DNA of 64,000 nucleotides from Microbacterium sp. Root166 (GCF_001427145.1 NZ_LMGL01000003.1:202035-266034); one strand, 5' to 3'. Positions 12,603 to 22,145 are shown, counted from the stretch's first letter. The notes: generated from the letters alone by a model not told the origin. Numbers and translations are program-made.

Positions 12603-13514
12603 TCAGTTGAAGGCGAGCAGTGCGCCCGCCGTCAGCGCGAGCGCGAGCCCGACCCACTGGACCAGTGCGACGCGCTCGCGCAGCACGACGGCCGCGAGCA
12701 GGATGGTGCCCGCCGGGTAGAGGGCCGTCAGGGCGGACACGATCGACAGCTCGCCCAGCCGCAGGGCCACGAGCGCGAGGGCGTTCGCCGCGGCGTCTAG
12801 GGCCCCGCAGGTGATCGCGAGCCACCATGCATGCCTGGGCGACGGCGCGGGCGTCGCCTCCGGTGCGGGGGACGCGGGGGCGAAGAACACGGATGCCGCG
12901 GGCCGGCGTCCCCGCGCAGCGACGATCGCGATCCCCGCGACGACCACCGCCGTCGCGACCGCCGTCGTCGCGCGACTGGCGACAAGCGGCAGCAGGCCGC
13001 TCCCCGAGGAGGTCTGGTCGATCACGATGAGGAAGCCGCCGATCGCGAGGCCGGCGCCGATCGCCATCACGATTCCGCGGACGCTCGGACGCACCACCTT
13101 CTCGCCGGGGACGAAGCCCACCAGGACGACCGCCACCACCGCCACGCCCAGTCCGGCGTAGCCGACGGCGGTGAGCTGCTCGCCGTAGACGAGCAGTCCC
13201 CACAGCATCGGCGCGACCGCTGCGACGACGGCCGTCAAGGGCGAGAGGATGCTCATCGGGCCGAGCGCGAGGCACGCGTACAGCAGTGCCACCGCTGCCG
13301 CACCGATGAGCCCGGCCAGCACTCCCCACGCCAGGTCGCCCTCGCTCCACGAGCCGCCGGCGAAGAGCCCCGCAAGCAGCAGGAACATCATCCCGGAGAG
13401 CGCGGAGACGACGGTGACCACGACCGCGCGCAGCCGACGTGCGGCAAGCCCGCCGAAGAAGTCGGCGGCCCCGTAGATCAGGGCGCCGACGAGCGCCACG
13501 GCGGCGGGAAGCAT
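12603..13514 (-). CDS. EamA/DMT-type transporter
   Basis: A 303-residue integral membrane protein with about ten hydrophobic segments in two EamA-like halves joined by a polar, proline-rich loop (about residues 200-220). The substrate is unknown; the family exports amino acids, metabolites or drugs. The ATG at 13514 lies 7 nt after TATAGT (13527-13522 on the minus strand), so the mRNA appears leaderless. It is transcribed divergently from the MMPL transporter gene, and the two start regions are only 57 nt apart. Confidence 0.85.
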   Translation of the reverse strand: MLPAAVALVGALIYGAADFFGGLAARRLRAVVVTVVSALSGMMFLLLAGLFAGGSWSEGDLAWGVLAGLIGAAAVALLYACLALGPMSILSPLTAVVAAVAPMLWGLLVYGEQLTAVGYAGLGVAVVAVVLVGFVPGEKVVRPSVRGIVMAIGAGLAIGGFLIVIDQTSSGSGLLPLVASRATTAVATAVVVAGIAIVAARGRRPAASVFFAPASPAPEATPAPSPRHAWWLAITCGALDAAANALALVALRLGELSIVSALTALYPAGTILLAAVVLRERVALVQWVGLALALTAGALLAFN

Positions 13515-13521
13515 CGGACCC

Positions 13522-13527
13522 ACTATA
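13522..13527 (-). promoter_or_regulatory. -10 box of the DMT transporter gene
   Basis: TATAGT on the minus strand lies 7 nt before the ATG at 13514. No ribosome-binding site is present. Confidence 0.55.
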
Positions 13528-13550
13528 GGGAGATGGTCGCGCTGAACCAT

Positions 13551-13571
13551 TTCGCTAGATAAACTAGCGAA
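13551..13571. promoter_or_regulatory. Palindromic operator over the MMPL promoter
   Basis: TTCGCTAG (13551-13558) and CTAGCGAA (13564-13571) form a perfect 8-bp inverted repeat around ATAAA. The MMPL ATG follows at once. The repeat contains TAAACT (13560-13565), a -10 box 6 nt before the ATG, so a bound repressor would block a leaderless promoter. A TetR- or MarR-type repressor is expected from the shape, but no such gene is in the window. Confidence 0.7.
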
Positions 13572-15854
13572 ATGACCACTCCTCGCCACGCGAACCGTCA
13601 GCCCGCCCGATGGCTGAGGATCGGCATCCCGGCTCTCCTCGTCCTGGTGTGGCTCGCTGTGGGCTCCGCCGGCGGGCCGTACTTCGGCAAGGTCGACGAA
13701 GTGTCGACGAACGACCGTTCGTCGTTCCTGCCGGAGAGCGCGGACGCGACCCAGGTCAACGAGCGGCTTCCGGAGTTCCTCGGTGACGACAGCATCCCCG
13801 CCGTCGTCCTCGTGACCGGAGAAGGTGAGCTCACCGAGGACCAGCTGGCGGACGTCCAGGCGCTCGCCGACGACATCGCCGGCATCGACGGCGTGCTCGA
13901 TGGCGTGTCGCCGCCGATCGTCTCGGACGACGGCGAGGCCGCGCAGATCTTCGTGCCGATCGACGCGTCCGGCGAGGTCGGCGAGGTGGTCGGGGAGATC
14001 CGCACGATGGTCGACGAGGATCTTCCCGACGAGATGGAGGGCTGGGTCACGGGCCCGGCGGGCTTCACCGCCGACCTCGTCGAGGGGTTCCTGGGCATCG
14101 ACGGTCTCCTGCTCGCGGTCGCGCTCATCGCCGTGTTCGTGATCCTCGTGATCGTCTACCGGTCTCCGCTGCTGCCGGTGCTGGTGCTGATGACCTCGGT
14201 GTTCGCGCTGTGCGTGGCGCTCCTGACCGTCTGGTGGCTTGCCAAGGCCGGGATCGTGGTCCTCAACGGCCAGGTGCAGGGCATCCTGTTCATCCTGGTG
14301 ATCGGAGCCGCGACCGACTACGCCCTGCTCTACGTGGCGCGGTTCCGCGAGGCGATCGCCGACGGTGCGGAGCGATGGGAGGCCACGACCCGGGCGTGGC
14401 GTGGGTCCTTCGAGCCGATCATCGCTTCGGGTGGGACGGTCATCGCCGGGCTGCTCTGCCTGCTGCTCTCCGATCTCGCGACCAACCGCGCCCTCGGCCC
14501 CATCGCCTCGATCGGCATCGCGTTCTCGGTGCTCGCAGCGCTGACCTTCCTCCCCGCGCTGCTCGCTCTCTTCGGTCGCACGGCGTTCTGGCCCTTCATC
14601 CCGAAGAAGCCGCTCGCGACCATCCCCGATGACCTGACCCAGCCGGTGAAGGGCCTCTGGCCGCGTCAGGCGAGGTTCGTGGCGCGCCACGCGCGGTCGG
14701 TGTGGGTGGTCTGCACCATCGTGCTGCTCGCGGGGGCGGTCGGCATCACCCAGCTGCAGGCGGACGGCGTGCCCTCCAGCGACCTCGTGCTCGGTACCTC
14801 CGAAGCCCGCGACGGACAGGACCAGCTCGCCGAGCACTTCCCGGCCGGCTCCGGAAGCCCCGTCTACGTCATCGTGCCCGAGGACGAGCTCGCCGCCACC
14901 GTCGAGGTGCTCGACGTGTCCGAGGGAATCGACTCGGTGTCGGTCGCCAGCGAGGATTCGCCGACCGGTCAGGCGGCCGTCGAGCTCGAGGACGGGGAGG
15001 CCGTCTTCACGGCCGTCGGCCCGCCGGGCACGCCGGCGCCGGAGCCGACCACGTCGGAGGGCGACGTGCTGGTCATCGGCACGCTCACCGATACGGCCGA
15101 CTCCGCCGCGGCCGAGCAGACGGTGCGCGAGCTGCGCGCGGATCTCGACAGCGCCCTGGGCGCCGGCACGGCGATCGTCGGCGGCGAGACGGCGACCGAC
15201 ATCGACTCGAACGACACCTCGATCCGCGACCGCACGGTGATCATCCCGGTGATCCTCGTGGTCATCCTGCTGATCCTGATGCTCCTGCTGCGCTCGATCC
15301 TCGCCCCCGTCATCCTGATCGCGACCGTGATCCTGTCGTTCGCGACGGCTCTCGGCGTGAGCGCGCTCGTGTTCAACAACGTGTTCGGCTTCCCCGGAGC
15401 AGACCCGGCCGTGCCGCTGTACGGATTCGTGTTCCTCGTCGCCCTCGGTGTGGACTACAACATCTTCCTGATGTCGCGGGTGCGCGAGGAGTCGCTCGTG
15501 CACGGCACCCGCCGCGGCATCCTGAGGGGTCTCGTCGCCACCGGCGGCGTCATCACCTCCGCCGGACTGGTGCTCGCGGCGACCTTCGCGGCTCTGGGCG
15601 TCATTCCGATCCTGTTCCTCGCGCAGATCGCGTTCATCGTCGCCTTCGGCGTGCTGCTGGACACCTTCGTGGTCCGCTCCCTGCTCGTCCCCGCCCTGTC
15701 GTACGACATCGGCCGGGCGATCTGGTGGCCGTCGAAGCTCTGGCGAGACGGGATCGAGAAGGAGGAGCGGATGCCGGATTCCTCCGCCGAGCTCGTCTCG
15801 GAGGACGCTCACCCGCTGACCCGCGAGGAGTACCGGCGTACGCTCGGATCATGA
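13572..15854 (+). CDS. MMPL family transporter
   Basis: A 760-residue RND-superfamily membrane protein (YdfJ/MmpL type). There is an N-terminal helix, a large extracytoplasmic domain, a cluster of about five helices (including the IGAATDYALLYVARFRE region), then a second extracytoplasmic domain and a second helix cluster with the equivalent VALGVDYNIFLMSRVREE. The paired GxxxDY motifs are the proton-relay signature. Members export lipids or drugs; the substrate here is unknown. Its start abuts a palindromic operator, so inducible expression is likely. The stop overlaps the next ATG. Confidence 0.9.
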   Translation: MTTPRHANRQPARWLRIGIPALLVLVWLAVGSAGGPYFGKVDEVSTNDRSSFLPESADATQVNERLPEFLGDDSIPAVVLVTGEGELTEDQLADVQALADDIAGIDGVLDGVSPPIVSDDGEAAQIFVPIDASGEVGEVVGEIRTMVDEDLPDEMEGWVTGPAGFTADLVEGFLGIDGLLLAVALIAVFVILVIVYRSPLLPVLVLMTSVFALCVALLTVWWLAKAGIVVLNGQVQGILFILVIGAATDYALLYVARFREAIADGAERWEATTRAWRGSFEPIIASGGTVIAGLLCLLLSDLATNRALGPIASIGIAFSVLAALTFLPALLALFGRTAFWPFIPKKPLATIPDDLTQPVKGLWPRQARFVARHARSVWVVCTIVLLAGAVGITQLQADGVPSSDLVLGTSEARDGQDQLAEHFPAGSGSPVYVIVPEDELAATVEVLDVSEGIDSVSVASEDSPTGQAAVELEDGEAVFTAVGPPGTPAPEPTTSEGDVLVIGTLTDTADSAAAEQTVRELRADLDSALGAGTAIVGGETATDIDSNDTSIRDRTVIIPVILVVILLILMLLLRSILAPVILIATVILSFATALGVSALVFNNVFGFPGADPAVPLYGFVFLVALGVDYNIFLMSRVREESLVHGTRRGILRGLVATGGVITSAGLVLAATFAALGVIPILFLAQIAFIVAFGVLLDTFVVRSLLVPALSYDIGRAIWWPSKLWRDGIEKEERMPDSSAELVSEDAHPLTREEYRRTLGS

Positions 15855-16429
15855 GCAAGGCACTGTTTCTGGTCGACGTTCAGAACGACTTCACGGAGGG
15901 CGGCGCGCTCGGCGTCGACGGCGGCGACGCCGTGGCCGAGCGCATCACCCGGTACCTCGCCGATCATGCGGGGGAGTACGCCCTGATCGTGGCCTCGCGC
16001 GACTGGCACGACGCCGAAGGCGACAACGGGGGCCACTTCCACCCGGAGCCCGACTTCGTCGGGACGTGGCCCGTCCACTGCGTGGCCGGCACGGAAGGCG
16101 CCGAGTACGATCCCGGCCTCGACACCTCGACGGTCACCCATCACGTCAAGAAGGGGCAGGGCAAGCCCGCCTACTCGCTGTTCGAGGGCACGACGGACGA
16201 CGGAGCGACGGTCGCGCATCTCCTCGAGGAGCACGGCGTCGTCGACGTCGACGTGGCAGGCATCGCGACGGACTACTGCGTGCGGGCCTCGGCGCTCGAC
16301 GCCATCGAGCACGGTCGTCACGTGCGCATCCTCACCGACCTGGTGGCCGGTGTCGCGGCCGAGTCCAGCGACGCCGCACTCGCCGAGCTGGCCCACGCTG
16401 GAGCAGAACTCACCCGGACCGGTGTCTGA
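15851..16429 (+). CDS. pncA: Nicotinamidase / isochorismatase-family hydrolase
   Basis: Predicted to convert nicotinamide to nicotinate in NAD salvage. The 192-residue protein has the catalytic triad Asp9 (FLVDVQNDF), Lys about 100 (VKKGQGK) and Cys143 (ATDYCVRAS). Metal-binding residues are in SRDWHD and the following His. It is translationally coupled to the MMPL gene (ATGA). The family also contains ureidoacrylate and isochorismate hydrolases, but the metal site favours nicotinamidase. Confidence 0.85.
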   Translation: MSKALFLVDVQNDFTEGGALGVDGGDAVAERITRYLADHAGEYALIVASRDWHDAEGDNGGHFHPEPDFVGTWPVHCVAGTEGAEYDPGLDTSTVTHHVKKGQGKPAYSLFEGTTDDGATVAHLLEEHGVVDVDVAGIATDYCVRASALDAIEHGRHVRILTDLVAGVAAESSDAALAELAHAGAELTRTGV

Positions 16430-16961
16430 GGTCCACATCCGCCGGGTGCTCGCCACCGACGGCGAACGCGTCCGAGCGCTCCGGCTCGAGGCGCTCGACG
16501 ATCCCGCGGCCGGCATCGCCTTCCTCGAGTCGCGGGCCGACGCCCTGGCTCGTCCGCGGTCCTTCTGGGACGAGCGCGCGGTCGGGGCGGCGCTGTCGGG
16601 ATCGGTCGCGCAGTTCGTCGCTGAGACCGGATCCGCCTGGGTCGGGACGGTGACGATCCTCATCCCCGAGCCGGATGCGCCGGACTACTTCGGCAGGCTC
16701 CGCCCCGAGGGCACGGCGCTCGCGGTGGCGGTGTATGTGAGCCCGGCCCATCGTGGCCGCGAGGTCCTGGACGATCTGTTCGAGGCCGCCTCGCAATGGG
16801 CGCTCGATCACGGATGCACCGACCTCGTGCTGGACGTGCACCAGGACAACGCCCGCGCCCAGGCGGCCTACGCCCGGCTGGGGTTCACTCCCACCGGCGG
16901 CACGATCGACGGCCAGAACGGCCGCGAGCTCGAGATGGCTCGCCGGATCGGTCATGCCTGA
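16422..16961 (+). CDS. GNAT-family N-acetyltransferase
   Basis: A 179-residue acetyltransferase. The acetyl-CoA-binding region is near VAVYVSPAHRGREVLDDLF, and the C-terminal LDVHQDNARAQAAYARLGF is a classic GNAT motif. The GTG at 16422 overlaps the pncA stop by 8 nt, so the genes are co-transcribed. The substrate is unknown. Confidence 0.85.
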   Translation: MSEVHIRRVLATDGERVRALRLEALDDPAAGIAFLESRADALARPRSFWDERAVGAALSGSVAQFVAETGSAWVGTVTILIPEPDAPDYFGRLRPEGTALAVAVYVSPAHRGREVLDDLFEAASQWALDHGCTDLVLDVHQDNARAQAAYARLGFTPTGGTIDGQNGRELEMARRIGHA

Positions 16962-17607
16962 GCCGACCGCCGCTGGCGTGCGCAGCGCGCTGGAGGCTGC
17001 GGCATCCGTCGACGAACGCGCCAAGATCCGCAGACGCGTGACGGACGGGACCGAGGTGATCGGCGTGCGCATGGGCACCGTCTTCGAGATCGCGAAGGCG
17101 AACGAGCGGATGCCGCTGCCCGACGTCGATGAGCTCCTCCGGTCCGACACCTACGAGCTGCGGATGGTCGCGGTGTCGATCCTCGACTTCCAGGCGCGCA
17201 GGCCGGGGGCGGACCGCGAAGCGCTGTACACGCTGTGGATGCGGCGGATCGACCGCATCGACACGTGGGACTACATTGACCGTGCCGCTCCGCGGGTGCT
17301 CGGGTGGTATCTGCTCGACAAGCCGCGCGACGCCCTGTTCGACCTGGCCCGCTCGGACGACCTCTGGCACCGGCGCATGGCCGTCACCGCGGCGTTCTGG
17401 ATCATCCGCGCCCGCGACCTCGACGACCCGCTGGCGCTCTGCGAGATCCTCGCCGCCGATCCCGAGCACGTCGTGCAGACCAACGTGGGCGTCGCGCTGC
17501 GCGAGGTCGGGAGGGTCGACCCCGAACGGCTGGCGCAATTCCTGGAGCGGCGGGGTGCGGACCTCAGCGCCCATGCGCGACGTACCGCGCGCACCGCGCT
17601 GGGATGA
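16954..17607 (+). CDS. AlkD-like HEAT-repeat DNA glycosylase
   Basis: A 217-residue all-helical protein related to AlkC/AlkD enzymes, which excise bulky or alkylated purines without base flipping. The segment DTWDYIDRAA (Trp105, Asp109) has the Trp-x3-Asp spacing of the AlkD active site, and LWHRRMAV (Arg140/141) resembles the family's arginine motif. The gene overlaps the GNAT gene by 8 nt. The call rests on motifs and fold expectation. Confidence 0.75.
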   Translation: MPEPTAAGVRSALEAAASVDERAKIRRRVTDGTEVIGVRMGTVFEIAKANERMPLPDVDELLRSDTYELRMVAVSILDFQARRPGADREALYTLWMRRIDRIDTWDYIDRAAPRVLGWYLLDKPRDALFDLARSDDLWHRRMAVTAAFWIIRARDLDDPLALCEILAADPEHVVQTNVGVALREVGRVDPERLAQFLERRGADLSAHARRTARTALG

Positions 17608-17623
17608 GGGAGCGCGAGCCCGC

Positions 17624-19192
17624 TCACTTGACCTGGACGAGGGTGCGCTGCCAGCCGGATGAGCCGTCGGGTGCGATCGGCGCGCGCTCCTGGATCTGAA
17701 GGTCGCCGTTCCGGTTGACGGCCCGCACCGTGATGAAGTGGCTGCCGGGCGCGGCATCCCAGTCCACGAACCACTGCACCCACGTGTCGTCGTTCACCGG
17801 TGACGAGAGCGTGGCCGCCTGCCACTCGCCGTCGTCGATACTGACCTCCACGCGCTCGATGCCGACGGTCTGCGCCCACGCCACTCCGGCGATCGGGACA
17901 CGGCCGGCAGCGACGGCGGTGCCCGTACGGGGTGTGTCCAGGCGCGACGAGAACTTGATCGGCGCCTGTGCACTGTAGCCGCGGGGGGTCCAATAGGCCT
18001 CGTCGTCCGCAAAGGTCGTGACCTTGAGCTCCGTGAGCCACTTCGTCGCAGAGACGTAGCCGTAGAGGCCGGGGACGACCATGCGCACGGGGAAGCCGTG
18101 CTCGAGCGGCAGCGGTTCGCCGTTCATCGCGACGGCGAGGATCGCGTCGATTCCGTCGTCGGTGAGCGAGGTGATGGGAGTGCTCGCGGTGAAGCCGTCG
18201 ACGCTGCGCGAGAGCACCATGTCCGCTCCGGATCGCACACCGGCCAGCTTCAGCACGTCGCGCACCGGCACGCCCAGCCACTTGGCGTTGCCGAGCAGGT
18301 TTCCGCCGACCTCGTTGGACACACAGGTGAGGGTGATCGAGTACTCGTCGAGGCCCATCCCCACCAGTTCGTCGAAGGTCAGCTCGACGCGCTCGTCCAC
18401 CATCCCGTCCACGACGAGCCGCCAGGTCTCCGGATCGATCGACGGCACCGTGAGCGCCGTATCCACGCGGTAGAAGTCGGCGTTCGGCGTGAACAGCGGC
18501 GAGAGCCCGTCGATGTCGAGTTCCGCGCCTTCCGGCACGACGACCGTCGACCGGGGAGCGGGCAGGTTGAGCGCCTTGCGCACGCCCGCGATCGACGATG
18601 TCGTGGCGTTGACCAGTCGGGCGCCGATCCCGACGACGACGGCGGATGCCGCGGCGATCGCCGTGACCCGGAAGAACGACCGCCGGTCCAGGCCGGAGGC
18701 TCCCCGGTCGCCGGCTGCCGCGTCCGGAGACACGCTCGCCCAGCGGCGGAGTCGGGCGACGAGGTAGGTGAGGAGGACGCAGCCGCCCAGCGTCCCCGCG
18801 ATCGGGGGGAGCGAGGCGAGGGGAGTCGCTCCGGCCCGCGTCACGATCGCGGCGACCGAGAGCCCGCCGGCCACCACGAGAAGGACCACACCGAGCGGGG
18901 GTCTGATGAACTGCGCGATGCCGGTGATCGCGGCGGCGACGACGACCGCCAGACCGAGGCCGACGAGAAGAGCGATCTTGTCGTACTCGCCGAATGTGGC
19001 GATCGCGAATTCTTTGAACGGCTGCGGCACGATGTCGATGATGAACGAGCCGATCGCGAGGATCGGACTGCTCTCGCGCGCGACGACGAGTGCCACGAGC
19101 TCCGCGACAGCGAGGAAGACCGCGGCGCTCACCACCCCCGCGAGCGCCGCGAGCGAGAGGAACCTCAGACGATCTCTGCGGCTGGTCGCCAT
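17624..19192 (-). CDS. Membrane-anchored molybdopterin oxidoreductase (sulfite-oxidase fold)
   Basis: A 522-residue protein with about four to five transmembrane segments in the first 170 residues. An oxidoreductase domain follows, with the Mo-ligating cysteine in TLTCVSNEVGGN (about Cys290), then a C-terminal Mo-co dimerisation domain (from about residue 415). The catalytic part is predicted to face outward; a Tat-type RR lies near the start of the soluble domain (LDRRSFFRVTA), although it is internal. The substrate is unknown; sulfite or sulfoxide-type reactions are known for relatives. GGGAAGG precedes the ATG. Confidence 0.87.
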   Translation of the reverse strand: MATSRRDRLRFLSLAALAGVVSAAVFLAVAELVALVVARESSPILAIGSFIIDIVPQPFKEFAIATFGEYDKIALLVGLGLAVVVAAAITGIAQFIRPPLGVVLLVVAGGLSVAAIVTRAGATPLASLPPIAGTLGGCVLLTYLVARLRRWASVSPDAAAGDRGASGLDRRSFFRVTAIAAASAVVVGIGARLVNATTSSIAGVRKALNLPAPRSTVVVPEGAELDIDGLSPLFTPNADFYRVDTALTVPSIDPETWRLVVDGMVDERVELTFDELVGMGLDEYSITLTCVSNEVGGNLLGNAKWLGVPVRDVLKLAGVRSGADMVLSRSVDGFTASTPITSLTDDGIDAILAVAMNGEPLPLEHGFPVRMVVPGLYGYVSATKWLTELKVTTFADDEAYWTPRGYSAQAPIKFSSRLDTPRTGTAVAAGRVPIAGVAWAQTVGIERVEVSIDDGEWQAATLSSPVNDDTWVQWFVDWDAAPGSHFITVRAVNRNGDLQIQERAPIAPDGSSGWQRTLVQVK

Positions 19193-19277
19193 GATCGGGC
19201 CTTCCCGCGCAGGGGCGTTCCCGGCGTCGCAGTGTTGTTCGCGACGGCGGCGGCTTCGGATTGGCGAGCGGGAGGTA

Positions 19278-19943
19278 TCAGGGCGCGAGCGTGCGGCTCT
19301 CGTCGGCAGAGCGCACGCGTCGTCGGCGAATGGTCTCGACGCTCGCCCAGGCGAGGATCCCCACCGCCACGCCCAGGAAGATGCCGCCGATGACGTCGGT
19401 CAGCCAGTGCGCCGCGAGATACGTACGGCTCCACGCCATCCAGATGACCCACACCGCGCCGATCACCCACCAGATCCAGTGTCGGAACAGCAGAGCCAGG
19501 ACCGTCATCATCGCCGCGGCGAATGCGACGTGGCCGGACGGGTAGGACGTGTGCACCACTTCCGCCAGCGAGTCCTCCGGCCGGATCCTGGCCACGATCC
19601 TGGCGAGCGGAGCGGCGATGGCGATGCACAGCACCAGCGCCGCCGTCACGGTGATCGCGGCCCACCACCACCGGAGGATCAGGAGGGTCCCGACGATGAC
19701 CGCTCCCGTCGTGGCCGCGAGGACCGGGCCGCCCAGATGGCCGGGGATCCACGCCAGCACCAGTCCGGCATCCGTCCGGTTCTCCACCATCAGGTCGTGC
19801 CACCACACGTCCACGGGGAACGGCTGGTCGCGCCTCACGGAGGTGACCACCCAGAGCACGATGATCGCGACGATGGCGGCTGCGGCGCCGATGATCAGGG
19901 GATAGAGACGTGAGAGGTCGGGGCGTTCGTGGGGCGGTTGCAC
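19278..19943 (-). CDS. PAP2-family phosphatase
   Basis: A membrane phosphatase of about 221 residues. The three PAP2 motifs are present: RIRPED, the PSGH motif (SYPSGHVAF) and SRTYLAAHWLTD. About six hydrophobic segments surround them. Likely substrates are undecaprenyl pyrophosphate or phosphatidate-type lipids. GTG 19943 is preferred because AGGA precedes it by 7 nt; an ATG at 19991 would add 16 residues. Confidence 0.87.
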   Translation of the reverse strand: MQPPHERPDLSRLYPLIIGAAAAIVAIIVLWVVTSVRRDQPFPVDVWWHDLMVENRTDAGLVLAWIPGHLGGPVLAATTGAVIVGTLLILRWWWAAITVTAALVLCIAIAAPLARIVARIRPEDSLAEVVHTSYPSGHVAFAAAMMTVLALLFRHWIWWVIGAVWVIWMAWSRTYLAAHWLTDVIGGIFLGVAVGILAWASVETIRRRRVRSADESRTLAP

Positions 19944-20071
19944 GTGGCAATCCTGGCAGTGGGCGACGCGCCGAGGGAGGGGATTGCGCAAGTCCCTGTC
20001 CGCATGGTCGCGGACTCGATACGCTTCGGCCGGAGCCGGCGCTGATGACAGCGTCGCAACAGGGGGAGCCG

Positions 20072-20908
20072 ATGTCGAAGAAGAAGAAGGCGACGAAGTC
20101 GTCCGTCAAGCGGATTCCCAAGGGTCCGTATGAGGCCGAGCTGGAGCGTCTGCAGATCGAACTCGTGGAGATGCAGCAGTGGGTCGCTGCAGAGGGTGCG
20201 CGCGTCCTCGTGATCTTCGAGGGCCGCGACGCCGCCGGAAAGGGCGGTGCGATCAAACGCGTCATGCAGTACCTCAACCCCCGATTCGCGCGTGTGGTGG
20301 CCCTGCCGAAGCCGTCGAAGAAGGAGCGCGGCCAGTGGTACTTCCAGCGCTACATCGAACGACTGCCCACTCGGGGAGAGATCGTCCTGATGGACCGGTC
20401 CTGGTACAACCGGGCCGGGGTCGAGCGTGTGATGGGCTACTGCTCCCCCGAGCAGTACGAGCTGTTCATCCGCCAGGCGCCGGTCGTGGAGCGGCTCCTG
20501 ATGGAGGACGGGATCATTCTGCTCAAGTACTGGTTCTCGGTTTCCGACGAGGAGCAGCAGGTCCGTTTCGCATCCCGCCTGGCGGATCCGATGCGCCGGT
20601 GGAAGCTCTCGCCGACCGACCTCGAGTCGATCATTCGCTGGGAGGATTACTCGCGCGCGAAGGACGCCATGTTCGCAGCGACGGACACGGCGGATTCTCC
20701 GTGGTGGACCGTCGAGAGCGATGACAAGCGGAGCGCCCGCCTGAACGTGATCAGCCACCTGCTGAGCAGCATCCCGTACCGGCGGCTCGAGCCCGAGAAG
20801 GTCTCCATTCCCGACAGGCCGGATTCGAATGCGTACGAGCGACCGCCGGTCGAGCAGTTCAGCTACGTTCCGGACATCGCGGCCGAAGTCGGCGGCAAGG
20901 CGCAGTAG
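20072..20908 (+). CDS. ppk2: Polyphosphate kinase 2
   Basis: Transfers phosphate between polyphosphate and nucleotides; PPK2 enzymes mostly run toward GTP/ATP or ADP formation. The 278-residue protein has Walker A (EGRDAAGKGG), Walker B (MDRSWYNR) and the lid region RWKLSPTDLESI, in the one-domain layout. A Lys-rich N-terminus follows the start. The ATG at 20072 has GGGGGAG a few bases upstream. A ppk1 gene is also present at 34005-36170, so both enzymes of polyphosphate turnover are in this window. Confidence 0.92.
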   Translation: MSKKKKATKSSVKRIPKGPYEAELERLQIELVEMQQWVAAEGARVLVIFEGRDAAGKGGAIKRVMQYLNPRFARVVALPKPSKKERGQWYFQRYIERLPTRGEIVLMDRSWYNRAGVERVMGYCSPEQYELFIRQAPVVERLLMEDGIILLKYWFSVSDEEQQVRFASRLADPMRRWKLSPTDLESIIRWEDYSRAKDAMFAATDTADSPWWTVESDDKRSARLNVISHLLSSIPYRRLEPEKVSIPDRPDSNAYERPPVEQFSYVPDIAAEVGGKAQ

Positions 20909-20948
20909 CCCGGAGCACCCTCGATCGCCCCGTCGCTAGGCTGGCCGC

Positions 20949-21980
20949 GTGACGCAGTCCTCGCAGTGGCAGCCGGACGTGCTGGGCGAGCCGTTCGAGC
21001 AGCTGACGCTTCCGCTGGATGACGACGACGAGGGTCCCGTCGTCGCGACGCTCGTGCGTTCGCTCGCTCGACATGAGTGGTGGCGCGTGCCGCGGCCCGC
21101 CCTCGAGGACCTCGACGTGCTGTATGTGCACGGCTGGTCGGACTACTTCTTCCAGCGCAGCCTGGCCAAGTACTGGACCGACCGCGGCGCGGACTTCTAC
21201 GCGCTGGACCTTCGCAAGTACGGCCGCAGTCTTCGTCCGGGGCAGACGCCCGGGTACATCACCGACCTCGACTCCTACGACGACGACATCGCCGCCGCGC
21301 TCGCGGCGATGGGGCGGCCGCTGGACGGAACGGAGCACGAGCGTCGCCTGGTGCTCGTCGGCCATTCGACGGGAGGGCTCGTCCTCAGCCTGTGGGCCGG
21401 ACGCCACCAGGGAGAGGCGGATGCCGTCATCCTGAACAGCCCGTGGCTGGAGTTCCAGCTGAGCGCGCTGACGCGCGTCGCCGTGGCGCCCATGGTGGGC
21501 CTGCAGGCGCGGCTGAGTCCGCTCGAGACCCTGCCTCAGGTGGACCTCGGCTTCTACACGCGCGCGCAGCGTGAGGCCCGCGGCGCAGACCTGGATGTGC
21601 GGCCGGAGTGGCGGCCCGAACAGTCCTGGACCGCCCATACCGCGTGGCTCAACGCCATCCTCGCCGGCCACGCGCGGGTGGCGCTCGGCCTGGGGATCGA
21701 CGCGCCCGTGTGCACGCTGCTCTCGGCGAAGTCGGCGGTGCCCACGAGGTGGTCCGATGAGCTCACCCGCGCCGACAGCGTGCTCGTGGTCGACGACATC
21801 GCCCGGGCGTCGCTGAAGCTCGGTGTATCCGTGACGGTCGAGCGCATCCCGGGCGCGCTGCACGACGTGTTCCTGTCGCGCGCCGACGCGCGTGATCTCG
21901 CCTACGAGCGGCTCGACCGCTGGGTGATGGGATGCCTCGGCACGAAGCGTCTGCCACTGTCGCCGGGCAGCTACGACTGA
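20949..21980 (+). CDS. Alpha/beta hydrolase
   Basis: A 343-residue cytoplasmic serine hydrolase of lysophospholipase style. The nucleophile elbow is GHSTGG in LVLVGHSTGGLVLSL, and a late histidine sits in PGALHDVF. The N-terminal part DVLYVHGWSDYF supplies the oxyanion HG motif. The GTG start lies 6 nt after TAGGCT (20937-20942), so the mRNA appears leaderless. The substrate is unknown. Confidence 0.85.
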   Translation: MTQSSQWQPDVLGEPFEQLTLPLDDDDEGPVVATLVRSLARHEWWRVPRPALEDLDVLYVHGWSDYFFQRSLAKYWTDRGADFYALDLRKYGRSLRPGQTPGYITDLDSYDDDIAAALAAMGRPLDGTEHERRLVLVGHSTGGLVLSLWAGRHQGEADAVILNSPWLEFQLSALTRVAVAPMVGLQARLSPLETLPQVDLGFYTRAQREARGADLDVRPEWRPEQSWTAHTAWLNAILAGHARVALGLGIDAPVCTLLSAKSAVPTRWSDELTRADSVLVVDDIARASLKLGVSVTVERIPGALHDVFLSRADARDLAYERLDRWVMGCLGTKRLPLSPGSYD

Positions 21981-22038
21981 CGACGCCGGTGACAGCGGAA
22001 GCCGACGAACGGCACCTGCGTGCTCGGAGTTGTGAGAG

Positions 22039-22111
22039 TGGGCCCCGTGGGGCTCGAACCCACGACCCGCGGATTAAAAGTCCGATGCTCTACCGACTGA
22101 GCTAGAGGCCC
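22039..22111 (-). tRNA. tRNA-Lys (anticodon TTT)
   Basis: On the minus strand the acceptor GGGCCTC pairs with GGGGCCC, the anticodon loop reads CTTTTAA, and the T-arm is GTGGGTTCGAGCCCCAC. The discriminator is A. CCA is not encoded, unlike the two tRNA-Thr genes in the window. Confidence 0.95.
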
Positions 22112-22145
22112 TCGGGTTCCAGCCTACTTGGCGTAAGGACCCGGC

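Noticed and set aside
12603..15812. A 1069-codon minus-strand frame across the MMPL gene
   Set aside because: Only its last 303 codons encode a real protein (the DMT transporter). The rest is antisense to the MMPL transporter and consists of charged low-complexity sequence.
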